This document shows positions 11,291 to 23,968 of a stretch of DNA of 45,497 nt, one piece after another. The notes under the pieces were generated by a model. The model ran no database searches. It worked only from the letters and a program-made list of their open reading frames with translations, and had not been told where the DNA came from. Every line of letters begins with the position of its first letter. Position 1 is the first letter of the stretch. The DNA lies in contig JADRCO010000176.1 of NCBI GenBank assembly GCA_021464525.1, forward strand, positions 1 through 45,497. The letters are read 5' to 3'. The position numbers were made by a program, and so were the translations under genes. The DNA comes from Rhizophagus sp. LPA8_4_AMF (taxonomy: Eukaryota > Glomeromycota > Glomeromycetes > Glomerales > Glomeraceae).

Positions 11291-13254
11291 ATGGACTTTT
11301 ACCAATACATTATAACTTATATAACGGACTCGGATTATAAGGATTGGAATGTTTTAAATATCCTTAACTATCTGAAGGATCATAATCATTTACAATTTAC
11401 TTCCGATAGTAAACAAGAGATCTTAAGCGCGTTTACAAGAGTCTTTAAGAAAATTAGTGAGTCTTGTAATGTAAATTCAAGGATAACAAAAAAGGCGAAA
11501 AAATTATACGATAATGTCCGTGAGACTTTTCAAAGAAGAGAGGTTACTGAATTTTTTGAAAAAGTGGATCAAGAGTTTGATGAGGTAAATAGATTATGGC
11601 TTTTGACCTATCATATTTATTGAAAATATTATTTTGTCATTCATAGAGGCGAAATGAACGGGAACTTGAAAAGTGTTTCGATAGAAATGGACGTGAACTT
11701 TTAATTAAGTCTAGCGATTTTCACACACTGAAAATTTCATCGCGTTATGCAGGAAAGTCAAAAGAATTGCTAGAAAAAGTAATGTCAGCATTTTTATTCG
11801 TGCTTTCTGAATTCATGCACTTGCTTTAGTACTCACAATTTAATTCGAATTTCTTTGATACATCATCTAGGATGAGTCGGTATCCGACAAAAGTAATCAT
11901 TTTTTAAGAAAAAAACGTAGTATTAATTACAATGAGGAACGTATGATAAAGAGGCTACACCGAGACAGGGAAATCACACCATCACCATGCAGTCCAAAAT
12001 TACATCCAATGGATAACCCATTCATTGAAGATAAGGAAGATGTCGTCATAATTATTGATGATGTAGATGAACTGTGCTTTGAAGAGGGGGACGCAGCAAA
12101 TGATCTTAAAGTAGGAGATACTAATATGTCTAAGTTATTCCGGAAGTATCAAAATGAGTCGTTAAAGATCGCAAATAATGGTGGTTTACTTGTTGAATCA
12201 AATGTACATGAAATATTGTCTCTATCTTCGATATTACTTCTTACTCCAGGCTCATACCCAAATACGATGATTGATATATTTAGTTCATCTTTACTTGATA
12301 TCGTACACGAAAAAATAATCTCGATGCAACAAACAGAATTAGATCCTGATTGCGAATTAAAGTTTAGGAAAGCGGCCAAGAAAGCAATAAAAGAGTCACG
12401 TGAGTGTGCTGTAGATTGGTTGTGGTCGGAACTTTCAAATGATCAAACCCTAGAGGAGAATTTGGGCATTGTATTCTTAGAGTGTTTGAGATCGTTACCC
12501 ACGACAAAGATTAAAAATCAACCTAGCGAAATAACGCTGATTACAAATCATCTAGACCATATTATGAAAATGTTGCATAATCCAGATAAACACATTGTTG
12601 AGTGGCCCAATACAGGTCTTGATGAAAGCAAGGCGAGAAAACTCCAAGGAAGAAGCAAACAACCGGACTTCACAGTATCTATTATACATCAGCTACAGAA
12701 TAATGGTGTTATATTCGTTGGTGAGGTCAGCCCACCTTCAGAAAAAAGCAATGTGTATAAGAATTGTAATGACTTAATTCGTGTTGGTGTCTTTATGAAA
12801 GATTGCCTGGATTCTGCCATAGACAAGGGTGCCGATATAAAGGTGCTAGGTTTCCAATGCATTGGTAAGGAATACAATAGGTTATTTCCTTGTGCAACTT
12901 CTTTATTTAATAACTTCGAACATCTGTTCTATAGATCATACAATTGATTTTTATGTGATGGATCTTGTTCGGGGAATTTATATCTTGACTAACATAGGAC
13001 AAGTGGCAATTCCTACTTCCTTGAAGGAATTATCGACTTTTATTGAGGATATGGAAATCCTTCTAATAATACGAAAGGTTTTTCAGCAATCCTTTGATAG
13101 GTTTTTTGACAAACTTTGCAATCCGAGTTCGCAATCAGTAAAAGCAAGTCTTAGACGTGATACACTTAGAACACCAAAGTTTAGACAGCTTGTAAGTAAA
13201 ACACGTAATTGCCGTAGAAACTGCCCATTCTGGTTTGGACGTGATAATAGATGA
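11291..13254 (+). CDS. PD-(D/E)XK-like fungal family protein, four exons
   Basis: Exons are 11291-11584, 11647-11778, 11871-12864 and 12935-13254, total 1740 nt, 579 residues. Donors are GTAAAT, GTAATG and GTAAGG; acceptors end CATAG, TCTAG and TATAG; all junctions keep the frame. An apparent stop at 12947 lies just past the third intron and is avoided by splicing. The first 100 residues are helical and charged. The core near residues 405-430 reads SKQPDFTV, then VIFVGEVSPP, then a long helix-like NVYKNCNDLIRVGVFMKDC. A D...ExK-type spacing (D408, E427) suggests a restriction-endonuclease-like fold, but Ser429 stands where Lys is expected, so catalysis is doubtful. The C terminus (TPKFRQLVSKTRNC, CPFWFGR) is family-like. 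ATG at 11291 is the first Met; an upstream exon cannot be excluded because CTTTTTTAG precedes it. The gene looks intact. The fold call is an inference. Confidence 0.7.
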
Positions 13255-15083
13255 AAATATATTAGATATTATCGAATATTTGGAATGTAGCATTTATCCA
13301 AATTTATTAATTAATAATATTTTAAAGTAAAAGAAAAAATCAACATCCAGACCTACGATAAATCACTTTATGACATTGAATTTTTGCGGCTAACTTTTTT
13401 TCTTTTAACTACCATATTATCATCATTCTGTGATTTGATGACTCTGTGGATTCTGACCGGCCATTCAATAATTTTCGTTCAGGATTATTACTATAATTGC
13501 TATCTTAATTCCTCCAAAAAGCCTACAATAAGTTTCACCAAAATTTTATTGTAGTTTTATTATAGTTTCGGTAAAGTTTCGACAGTTTCGTTATTTATAA
13601 TAAGTTTCCTCTTTTTAATAAGACTTTAATATAGTTTCACCATATTTTATTTTTTCGCTGTTACGCCAACCCTCTATTTTTAGCAAGCTACCTTAATCAT
13701 TACATCATAGTCATTTGACTATAAAGGGTAATGCAGATTAGAAACGTAATACAGCAAGCTAAACCAAAATTTACATCAAGAATTTACCGAAAAAGGAGAT
13801 TGGTTATCGGCTAGCTGAACCCGATGGTTTATAATAGACTTCTACACTGTGTTCTGGAGGATATACCGGAGTTCGTGTTTCGCCACTTCTGATCTTGACC
13901 CTTTAGAATTTGTAGTTTCGTCTTTGACATTGAAACCGAAGTAACATCATGTGTCGTTTTCCATTAATAGTTACTGTCGGCTTATTGTTCGTGAATAATA
14001 TATTAATAAAGAGTAAACAAATGTTTATTATCAACGTTATTTCATACCAATGTATCGTTAACATTTTCAACGTTTCCGATTGTTGTTGCAAAGGCTTTTA
14101 AGCAATCTCGTTTCGTGGCTCTAATTGCTTGCTGGAATATAACTTCTCTCACATGAGCATAATGAAATTTCGTACTTGCACTGTATAATTCAAATCATAT
14201 AATTAATAGAAGGAAAGGATCAGAAAGTTTGAATTCACCTCTTCAATTGCTTCGTTTTGTGCTAATGTACTAACTCAGTCAATCGCTGTTTCTCCATCTT
14301 TTTGATATTTTGTCAAACTTAAAAAAGTAATAATAGAAGAAAATAAGATTAATTAATATAGAATCAAAAGCATTATATTATAGCAGTTAAAGAATGTGAA
14401 CGAGGAAACCCAAGAATGGCGCGTAGAGTACTCTAACAGATGACAACGCGCAAAGTATACCCAGTCTAGTATTGAAAGTCAAGCTGTGTTGTCAAGAAGT
14501 TATGCACTTCTGTACGCAAAATATATTAACCTTAAATGATTCCTTTAGCGATGCTGCCTTTGATCTCTCTTTCGTTAAGGGTCGTATTTATATTCACTCT
14601 CGGTTAAACACTTCTTTTATTTGAAATTACGGACATTTAGATAAAGCGTAGTTAACAAACATGTACAGTATCAACCGTATAAGATTTTTACGTTTTCATG
14701 TGCAGGACTTCGTATCACCTTGCGTAATAGCCTCGCCACTTAAACCAAATCACATAATCATTTGAGATTGAATGAATCAATAACTGATAATTGGGTAAAT
14801 ATTGGTATCGGACAATAACAGAATAAACAGATAATGAGATTTAATCTATCAAAACAAACTATACATTGTGTAACTAAGATGTACAATTTATAATTTATAT
14901 AATTTACATTAAAAATAGCTCAATAAATTACAGCAAGGTACTATTCAATGAAGGGAAATTTACATTATAACAAAAGAAAACCGATATATATATATATATA
15001 TATATATAAAAGTATATTTTACATTTATAGTAAAAGAAAAATTTAATGTCCATCTGATAAAATAAAGGACAATATAATTCATT
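13255..15083. other. Intergenic, no gene seen; AT dinucleotide repeat near its right end
   Basis: Short frames only. An (AT)n microsatellite occupies about 14984-15007. The patch at 14395-14530 is GC-richer (GGCGCGTAGAGTACTC) and could be a transposon relic, but shows no ends or domain. Confidence 0.45.
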
Positions 15084-15305
15084 TTAATAGAACTTAAACC
15101 CATTAAAAAATTGATCCCATAATGGATCCAAAATTGATTGTCGAGGAAGATTTTTAATGCGGTTCACGTTATCTTCATTATTGATAGGTACATTATATAT
15201 TCTATCTGCATTTCGTCGTCTTACAACTTGATTTTGTTCAGCAGGTCGTGTTTCAAGCCCATTAATTTTAGAGAGTAAAGATGAATATGTTTGATTTGAG
15301 GACAT
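15084..15305 (-). CDS. Small hypothetical protein, 73 residues
   Basis: A single open frame from ATG at 15305 to TAA at 15084. The protein is polar, starts MSSNQTYSSLLSKINGL, has a basic VVRRRNADR stretch and ends with an aromatic-rich WDQFFNGFKFY. The amino-acid mix is balanced, unlike the Lys/Phe/Asn/Ile-only frames typical of noise here. A long T-rich tract lies directly upstream on the coding strand side, as seen for other genes in this window. No family recognised, no signal peptide, no membrane segment. Confidence 0.5.
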   Translation of the reverse strand: MSSNQTYSSLLSKINGLETRPAEQNQVVRRRNADRIYNVPINNEDNVNRIKNLPRQSILDPLWDQFFNGFKFY

Positions 15306-18300
15306 TATTATTGTATTTTTTTTTTATTATTATTATTTTTTTATTTTATTATTATTATTTTTTTAAAAAAAAAAGGATAAGTAAGGTAAAAGGTTCACAT
15401 ACGAGGTGTTTATATACAAAAAATTTCTTATCAAACTGAATAACCGACATTTTTGTTCACACTATAAAAAAATAAAACTGATTACAATCGATAACGATTA
15501 TATATTTTAGATTCCCATTTACGAAGTTATGTGTTGCGCTCTTATTGTTTATGACCGATAATATACGCTATTATGTCAGGGCATCAGGCATGAATAAAAA
15601 ATTTCCAAAAGCCGGTGTACGGTAAAATTATTCGCATCCGAAATTTTATCCGCACTTTCCATCCACATTCTAACAATACTGTAACTCATAAAAAAAAAAA
15701 ATTTTTTTTTTTTTTTTTTTTTTCTAAATTCTAAATATTCGGTTATGATAGAAAAGAAATAAACATATAGTCGCATTATCTTAATGTAAACGGGTTGCCT
15801 GTATTTAGTAGCTATCGGCTCTATATTAAATATTATCATTGATAAAGTTTGGATTGGGAACCGATCACTGATGGGAAAGATAAAGTAATCAACATGGTCC
15901 GGTTTAACATCCAGTTTATTATTATTCAGCACGAGAAATTTTGCTCCGAATTATAGAATTGTGATAAAGAAAAAAGATCTTGATTACCCGGAACTTGTTC
16001 ATGCTTTGACGAATAAGGATGAACTTGGTTCGAAAATTAGATACTCAAATCTAAATTTCGAACTTAAGTTCTATTAGAGATACCTTAAAATAGATTTAGA
16101 TTTATCCCATTGGTCGTGTAACCTTACATTGTTCGTTTACAATAGCAGATAGATTAATTAATTCAGATATTTTTGATTTACCTGATAATGAATTGTCTTT
16201 ATGATTGATAAATATTCATATCATTCGAAAAAAAAAAGATTTTCTTTATATAGAACAATTTAGAATTTCTCATGGTCAATCATTATTTTTTTTAAAAAAA
16301 ATTTGTCCGAATAATCATGCACTATAGTAACTATTTAAAGACTAAATTTTTTTTTTTTTTTTGAATATCACAATTCTGGATTCTTTGATCTGTTAAAGAA
16401 TAAGATGATGTTCAAAATTTGTTCTTTCAAGAAATTAAATAATATTATAACCTTTTGGCTGTTATTTGCGGATCATTAAAAATTATTCCCTTTTGATCCT
16501 TTTTATTCTTCATTTTTTCATTATAAAATTTAAATATGGCACAACAGAACTTGAACCGTCGTTGTAACACATTTATTTGTCTCACAAACTATATAAGAAT
16601 AATAATTCATTCAAATATAATAACTTTGTTCAAGTTCCCATAATGGTCCGTATAGTGTTTAACCATATCGTCAATCATAACTTTTAAAGGTAATCTAATT
16701 AATTATTATTCTTGTTTAAGTAAATTCGAATGGGCCTAAAATTATTTTTTATTCGTACAAATATTTTTAGAATTAAAGGTCGTGAGACTAGTAAATCGAT
16801 AAAAAAACATCTTTAAAAGATGTTCACACGCCTAAAAATTTCCTCAAAAAGATTACAAAATCTTTTTTTTTTTTTTTACCTTGTGATCATATTGATACCT
16901 TCGCGATCTCTTTGATAAAGCGTATCATAATTCTTATATATTATACTTTTTTGAGTAATTTATTTCCATTATTTGACTTGTTTAAGGTTTTTATCATAAA
17001 ATTTGATTAAGGTATTTTTAAGTCGTTTGCAGGAACCGAGCAAAACCCTATTTGACCAAAGGAACAATAAAATACCGACTCCGTTGGCGTTATTTATTAT
17101 TCTTTTGGGTTGAAAAAAACTAAAATAATTTGTATTCATGCAAGTTTATCGCAATTTTGAAATATTATTTATATAAATAAATTATAAGTATCGAAAATTG
17201 TAAAATATACAAGATATTTGCGATAAGATAAGCAAAGATAATAAAGGACTTCATTATTTCAAAATTATTAAATTATTAAATTTAATAATAAAAAATTAAT
17301 TTAGAGCAAGTGTAACAAGTTCTCGAAGAATTATTGAATCTAAACAAAATTTGATTATGTTACTTAATTGAACATAATGAGTTAATTACTTTGGCTTCAT
17401 TAACAATGCCTGATTCACAAATGATAAATTTGTTTAAATTAATTAAATATGATGATAATTTTCGGACACCGACATAATTAATTTGACTATATTTGTCTAG
17501 TATATTTTATACTATTAATAGATTCATTTTTTTTTATTTCTTTAAAAGAATGCTCATTTAAAAAAAAAGAATGAAATATGGTTCTTACACTATTAATAAA
17601 ATATTGCATTTAAATTGCTATTAATGTACAGTATATTCTATTTCAATTGAATGAGTGAAAATGATATAATTATATTATCATATCTAACAATATTTTTTTA
17701 TTGAATGATCCTGTTAATTTTGTTTATCGTACAATATTGAATATCGATAGCTCGTCTGCATACAATATAAATTGCAAATTTTTTGGTTATGTAATTATAT
17801 ATCAATTCTCAACATATTGAGTTCATGCCCTTTAAATTTAACCTATATTGATCTAGTCATCTAGTGTTTCATATTTCGATTGCCCTTTTTTCATGTGAAA
17901 ACTCAACGATAAAGGCAAATTGTATCTTCTCGACCGGTCAAAATATGCATTTTTATGTATGACAAAAATGTTATTTTCTTGATCCGAAATGTGAATTCAA
18001 AATATATGGGACACTTGAAAAATTTGATTGTCGGTAGCCGGGTTACTCGGGTAGTCAGTATAAATAGCATGTGAGTACTGTATAATAGTAAACTATTAAC
18101 TGACGAAAATGTTCATTTAGCATTGATTGGGCAATTTTGAAAATCAAGAAAATAAAACCAATTTTTGCCTATGCTGTATTGCTGTTACACTATTCTTTAT
18201 TTATATTTATATAGTATATTATTTATAGTATCTTATTTATACGGTATATATAATCTGACTATTATTCTCATGTCACGTGCTATTTATACATTTCTAATAA

Positions 18301-18530
18301 CCTGGCTACCCGACAACCCATTTCTCGAATGTCCCGTATATTTTGAATTTTGCTGTAAAACATTCAGGACACAAAATCACATGCAAAGAGACATTCGAGA
18401 TCTGAGTACAGCGGTATGGTTATTTTATTTTATTTATATAACCTCCGAGTTATTTTCAGCAAGAGACAAAAATGCCGTGTGTCCCGTAACTTCTTACTTT
18501 CATTTTTTTACGAGAGTACAAGATATTACA
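15306..18530. other. Intergenic with possible gene relics, no intact gene
   Basis: A coding-looking stretch on the plus strand at about 15943-16077 reads APNYRIVIKKKDLDYPELV and on to a TAG at 16077, preceded by an acceptor-like TTATTATTATTCAG. A minus-strand frame at 15576-15932 contains a homopolymer-encoded KKKKKKK run and is not convincing. The remainder is AT-rich with poly-A/T runs at 15690-15724, 16341 and 16862. A predominantly hydrophobic frame at 18165-18569 shows no domain. Confidence 0.4.
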
Positions 18531-18620
18531 GTCAAACTCCGATATAACGATATGTATGAAAATCATTGAAAAATCGGTATATCAAATTATACCGATATCT
18601 CATTCGTTATATCGAGTTTT
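18531..18620. repeat. Palindromic repeat with pogo/Tc1-like terminal words
   Basis: The left arm, AAACTCCGATATAACGA at 18534-18550, is mirrored by TTCGTTATATCGAGTTT at 18603-18619. Inside lies a second hairpin, ATCGGTAT...ATACCGAT at 18572-18595. The left end reads TA followed by CAGTCAAACTCCG, which resembles the ends of pogo/Tigger-type elements with a TA target. This looks like a short foldback or collapsed MITE. No transposase is present. Confidence 0.5.
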
Positions 18621-19568
18621 TAAATTATATCGATCAGTATATCGAATATCAGTATAATTATATAAATAGATAAATATTGTTTTCGGTTTTTACAATATTA
18701 TATCAAGTTTTACAGCATATGATAATAAGAATTATTTTCTAAAATAATTACAGAGTTCTTTTAATTTTGAATCCGAGTTTACGAATTATGGATTAGGAGA
18801 GGCGACATTATAGTTTAAATTCTGCGTGTATAATTTAAGGTTTGTTTAATTCTTAATTTGTAGTGTATTTATCAAAGAGTTTAATTAACAAAAATAGTAC
18901 TAGGTTTCTATAATAATTCTTTCGTTTATAAGTTTATGTATTAGAATAATTTGTTATGTACATTTGTATTTACAAGTGTAAATCGATAGGAGGTGAATTT
19001 CGCTGGCTAATGGCGTTTAATAAATAAAAAAAAGGCACTTTTAATTCAATAATGGTGTTTTATCGCATCATTTTATTTTATTTATTTTACTGAAAATTGG
19101 AAAACAAAGAAAAATTACAAATATAAAAGAAATTCTAAACTAAAAGAATAGTAAAACATATTTATAACACGCAATCTTTATAATTTTAAGCCCCCCAAAA
19201 AGAGTTGCTGTCTTCCTAGCCATAGAAAACATAGAAAAGGATTGTATTTCCCCAAGGGAAGTACTTAAGTAACTATGTTACGACTAAAAAAAAAAGTCCG
19301 CATATTTCTTTCAAAATAAAAATCGCCATGCGCAAATGCTGTCAAGCATGGAGTGATCACCTATCGTGTCATGTAGTTGACTAAAAAGTTAAAAGATGTC
19401 CCAAGTTCCAATAATTACAGCTTGAGCAACTAACATAAGATAATATGCTGAATCTGCCAATTGAAGGACATCGAACTTTATGCGTGCTTATCGATATTAT
19501 TGATATTCCACCCATATTCTCATCTTTTTTATATAATATATCATCATATTCCATAAGACATCTAAATA
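18621..19568. other. Intergenic, no gene seen
   Basis: Short frames only. More TATCG words near 18625-18650 may extend the preceding element. Nothing else is recognised. Confidence 0.4.
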
Positions 19569-19880
19569 TTATTTAACGAGAATTTCACAAGTTACTCCTC
19601 TTCTTGTGCTTAGTTTGCATTTGTTGATTAAATAAATTAGTCTTTTTAATGGGAACACCCTAATAATTCTTTGAGCTGATATTGCATATGTGCCTCTGTA
19701 GAGGTGAGCTTGGTTTGCTATAATACTTGCAGGTTGATTAATTTGAGTCTTAACAAATTCAACAATTTGTTTATTTCTTGATTTAACATTAAATTTTTCA
19801 TAATTTATACAATAATATTGATTTTTATCAATTGGATCCTCTCCTTTTTGTTGCTTTGTTTTAGCTTTCACTTTAGCCAT
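19569..19880 (-). CDS. Small basic hypothetical protein, 103 residues
   Basis: An open frame from ATG at 19880 to TAA at 19569. It starts MAKVKAKTKQQKGEDP, a Lys-rich head, and continues with a mixed segment QINQPASIIANQAHLYRG and a basic tail STRRGVTCEILVK. Residue usage is balanced, with two or three Arg-rich patches suggesting nucleic-acid contact, but no domain is recognised. It could be a last or only exon of a longer gene. Confidence is moderate because no paralogue or intron supports it. Confidence 0.4.
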   Translation of the reverse strand: MAKVKAKTKQQKGEDPIDKNQYYCINYEKFNVKSRNKQIVEFVKTQINQPASIIANQAHLYRGTYAISAQRIIRVFPLKRLIYLINKCKLSTRRGVTCEILVK

Positions 19881-19960
19881 TTGTTTTTTTGTGAGAATAA
19901 AATTGGTGACTTTTGCTAATATCCCTAATAATTACTAAAGATAAAATATATAATATTATG

Positions 19961-20263
19961 TTAGCATATATCAATAATCAAGTATGCCCATGACATAGAA
20001 ATATGTGTCACTTCCACGGGCACCACGGCCTGCCCTCCCATATGAGTCAGCTTGTGGAACCACCTATATGGCATCATTGTAGCTACGACTTTGTGCACAA
20101 AGCAGATGACTACTAGCCTGTAGCATATGGTATGTACTATGAACACATAAACCCCTATATCATAACACTTAAAATGACGCACGCCCATAAAGCAAGTAGA
20201 ACCATACAACGGAAATACTTGCCTTAAATCCTTATGTTTTTCGAAAATGATTTGCTGTCCCAT
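19961..20263 (-). other. GC-richer island with an open frame, identity unknown
   Basis: A 100-residue frame starts MGQQIIFEKHKDLRQVFPLY. The DNA is much richer in G/C than its flanks and holds several near-palindromic CATATG-type words (CATATGGGA, CATATGAG, GCATATGG). The translation is rich in Val, His, Met and Cys and shows no motif. It could be a mobile-element fragment rather than a gene; I cannot decide. Confidence 0.25.
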
Positions 20264-21795
20264 ATGCTGTCAGTGATCCGCAGTTGTCAAAAAAAAAATT
20301 TGATAAAAAATTTAGGAAAGGAGATAAATGAAAAAAGAGGAAAAAAAGAGATGAATGAAATGAAAATTTGAAGAATTAATGGTCTTTTTATAATATTTTT
20401 AGTTGTACAAACTCTTTATGATACAATATAGACTTTTCTCTTATTGTTATTAGTAACTGTGACTGTGATTAATAATAATAGTTTGTATCTTATGATCTTA
20501 TGATGTGAAAGTTTATGACTCACTGCAAAACAAATTTGTCAGTCAATACTCAATACAAATGATAATCATGAAAAGTGATATTTGTTATATATTAATAAGT
20601 TAAATTATTGTCCGAAACGTAAGCGTAGGACACTTATGACACTCCGCACGCGTTTAAATACCAATCATATTCTAGCATATTGTGTGACAATAAATGTGTT
20701 ATAAGATTATTTTTTAACACGAGTGACCATTGTTGTAATTCGTTGAAAATAAAATTATAATAAGTATATTTACTTTAAATAAATTAATTTGCGTTAAAAA
20801 TTTTGCGAACGACAAAACATTTGCTGTGCTACGAAACATAAAATCGATCAATGGTTCAAATGTTAGAATCGAAACTTGAGAAACTATTATAAAAAAAATG
20901 ATTATTTCTTAGAAATAATATACCAATTTGTTCGTATTGAACTTATTACATGGAATTTTGATCAAAATTCTTATAATTTTATTTTTTTTTTGTCTGTAGT
21001 TTATAATTTACTGCGTATCAATACTTGATCGGTGGCTTATTATAATTATGAGTTGTTTTGTATAAAGTAGTACATACAAATCAACATAGGATGACGCATG
21101 ATTATAAAATGACATTAATAATACTGATTTGTAATTTAGAAACATTTACTAATAATGTTTCAATGTTACATTGATGTTAATGGTGATACCGAAATGAAAT
21201 GAAAATGATTTGTATTTATGGTTCAAGAGCAGATTAAGACGTGCACGATCACGTGAGGTGATCGCGAAAAATTCAAAAATATAATACACAACACAGTAAG
21301 TTTAATTACAGGTTAAAAATTCATATAAGCACAGAAATAATTAAATTTTGTTTGGCGCGCTACATATCTGGTCTACGTGTGTTTCTATTCACAACTCCAA
21401 AAAACCAAGAAACCACGTGTCAATGACATGAAAAAAACAACCATTTTGAAAATCAAAAATCTATTTTAACTACAAGTTGGATTTTTAAGTAATTAAGTGA
21501 GCAAATTTACCTATTAATGGGTACTCCGATATTTTCCCTACACTCAATAAAATAGTCTTATTGTTTTACCTAATAATTATTTTAAATTTAAGATTATTGA
21601 CAAAAAATAAAAATAAAATTATCAGAAAAAATTGTTAATTAAAAATTTGGATAAAGAAAATTATAAAAACCTGCATTTTTAAAAGATTAAGTAATCGTCT
21701 AAAGCATAGCGTAGGACCGTTTACTTCTAAGCATTTCGAATGCAAAGTCGTTCTGTCCCGCATGCTTATCAACCAATTAGGTTTTTGTAGTAATA
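20264..21795. other. Intergenic with two diverged copies of a repeat
   Basis: Around 20612-20670 and 21698-21782 two stretches share the word GCGTAGGAC preceded by GTCCGAAACGTAA or GTCTAAAGCATA, and both end with an ACCAAT word. They look like old copies of one dispersed repeat. No gene seen. Confidence 0.35.
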
Positions 21796-21942
21796 TCACA
21801 TGATGTAAATTAATTGAATATGCTTCGGACTGAACACATTTTTCACATCTGATGCAGATGGCCTTTTTAGTGGATCTTCATCCCAACATTTTTTCATCAA
21901 ATCTACATAGCATTGTGGAGTATTTTCAATGGTTTGCGTTCC
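21796..21942 (-). pseudogene. Protein kinase C-terminal fragment (subdomain XI)
   Basis: The minus strand reads 48 residues and a TGA at 21796. It contains NTPQCYVDLMKKCW, then DEDPLKRPSASDV. The CW....P..RP signature is the last conserved block of tyrosine-kinase-like domains and is typical of the expanded kinase family of these fungi. It follows an acceptor-like TATTATTATTAG at 21943-21954, so it may once have been a last exon. The preceding 500 bases contain no catalytic loop, DFG or glycine-rich loop on this strand, so the domain is severed. An 87-residue plus-strand frame over the same bases is its shadow. Confidence 0.65.
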
Positions 21943-23374
21943 CTAATAATAATAAAAATAATGTTCATTATCATAATGAATACTCAAGTAAACAAGAAAT
22001 GAAAGACAAGAAAAAAATAGCCGACCAAATTATTAAAAGTCTCCGGATGTCCGGACATCTTTATGTACTTAAAAACGTAACTTTGCATAATAGCTTTATG
22101 TATACTTCAGACTAGTACTTACTAATAAGAAAGTATAAAATTTTATACGCAATAACTAGAATAATAAAATATACTGATGAAAGAATGTCGCAAAATTTGG
22201 CGATGAGCTTTTTTTTTATAATGTTGTTTTAATATGTATACTATAAATGAGCCAAGTCTCAACCGTCACACAGGCCAAGATTAATACTTTTGCGTTGTAA
22301 TATACATAAGTATAGTACGTATTGTACGTAAGAAATATAACCATTGTATTCAAGCCGCAGCAACAAAAAATATTGTTATCGAAAAGATAGATCATGGGTG
22401 ATGAGAATATTATTTGCGGCAAAGTTTGTATAAATACATCCATTTATAATTAAATTTTATGTGATAAAATGAATTTTTAAGTTAGTTACATAAATATGGA
22501 TTATCTTAAAATTTTTAATCTGTGGAAAGACCCTGGGAATTCATGAAATTTTTTAATTTGAAGGTTTCTGATCAAAATTTTGATTTAGTTATACGCGACG
22601 CTGCAATAGTGCAATTGTGCAATTGTCATATGGTCTAAATAAATAATGTGTTAGCTATATGGTGAGAGTATAAAAAATTGCGTAAAATTTATTCATATAA
22701 GTATTTTTTTTGTTGCCGTTCTCCATATTTACGACGAGCTTGGGATTCTAATATAAATCAAAAACCGAATTATTTATTCCTAAAAATGTAGAATTTACAT
22801 TTATTTGTAAGAATGATCAAATTATTCAAAATTATAAAATCAATCATTATACATAAATTTATGATCTTAATAAATATATTTTTTATTATTACATAAACAA
22901 TTTTTCATTTTTGGGTTATTATCATGAAGAAATTATCAATTCTGAGAGATTATAGTGTGGTGAGAATCTTCATATTGTTCTCGGGTGAAATCTTAGGAGT
23001 CCACATATTATTTTCAGGTGAAAATTCAGTAATAATTAATTTTGTCAAAGAAATGTTTTGACTCATGAGAAATTTAAATATTTCCTATGTTATGTTATCT
23101 TTTGAACAACAGATTGTTGTTTCTTAAAACATGGATTTTTTATCATGATATAACGTGTAAAAAATTTTTGAAAAAATTGCGACATGCATTATGATGTAAT
23201 TATATTTATATTCCGACTAGTTATAACTTATAAATGTGGTCAATATACTTCTGATATATACTCCGTTATTCTGACTAGTTTAATTTACTCCAACAAAAAT
23301 TGAAATTTTTTTTTTTGTTTGAGAGACAAAGTCCATTTATTATAAAAAAACAACATTATGATGAGATAAGATCT
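21943..23374. other. Intergenic, no gene seen
   Basis: Holds a 14-bp perfect palindrome, GATGTCCGGACATC, near 22045-22058. Short frames show no domain and no other half of the kinase was found. Confidence 0.4.
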
Positions 23375-23933
23375 CTAGTTATCCGTTAATAAATTTCTTC
23401 CTCTTAGCTTCTTGTTTTTAATACCATTGTTATTAAATTTTCTCTTCCAATTTTTAATTTCTTTCGGCTTTCCTTCTTTTTTATTTTCTTTAGTTACTTC
23501 GGTATCTTTTTTTGCGATATTTTCCTTGACAAATTCATCATCATTATTTTCTTTAATGAAAGTTTGATTACCACCTTTTTCTGCAATTGTGATTTTATTT
23601 TCACTCTTTGCAAAATAATAATCGATTATATCCAAAGTAAATTTCTTCATATCTTTTTCCATCCCATTAAATAACATTCCTGAATAATAAATCCCCATCA
23701 TTTCATCAAAATTATCATTATTCATATTAAAATTATTAATATCAGGTAATAATTTATCCAACTTGAAATCTTTTACTACTTTAGATAAAAAATTTCTTGA
23801 TACTAAATTATCAAAATTTTTCATAAATTCATCATTAGTTAAATTGGGAAATTTTAAATTTAATTCTCTCATCACAAAATAATTATATGTTCTATCTCCA
23901 TAAAAACGATAAAATTCATAATTTTTATTATTT

Positions 23934-23968
<35 letters not shown>

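Noticed and set aside
12149-12877. Antisense and alternate frames within the four-exon gene
   Set aside because: They overlap a coding exon that has family-like motifs and consistent splicing.
15576-15932. 118-residue minus-strand frame
   Set aside because: It is interrupted by a homopolymer-encoded Lys/Phe run and has no recognisable motif.
18165-18569. 134-residue hydrophobic plus-strand frame
   Set aside because: Tyr/Ile/Leu-rich first half from AT-rich DNA, no domain, and its end runs into the palindromic repeat.
21852-22115. 87-residue plus-strand frame
   Set aside because: Shadow of the kinase subdomain XI fragment, which reads on the minus strand with invariant residues.
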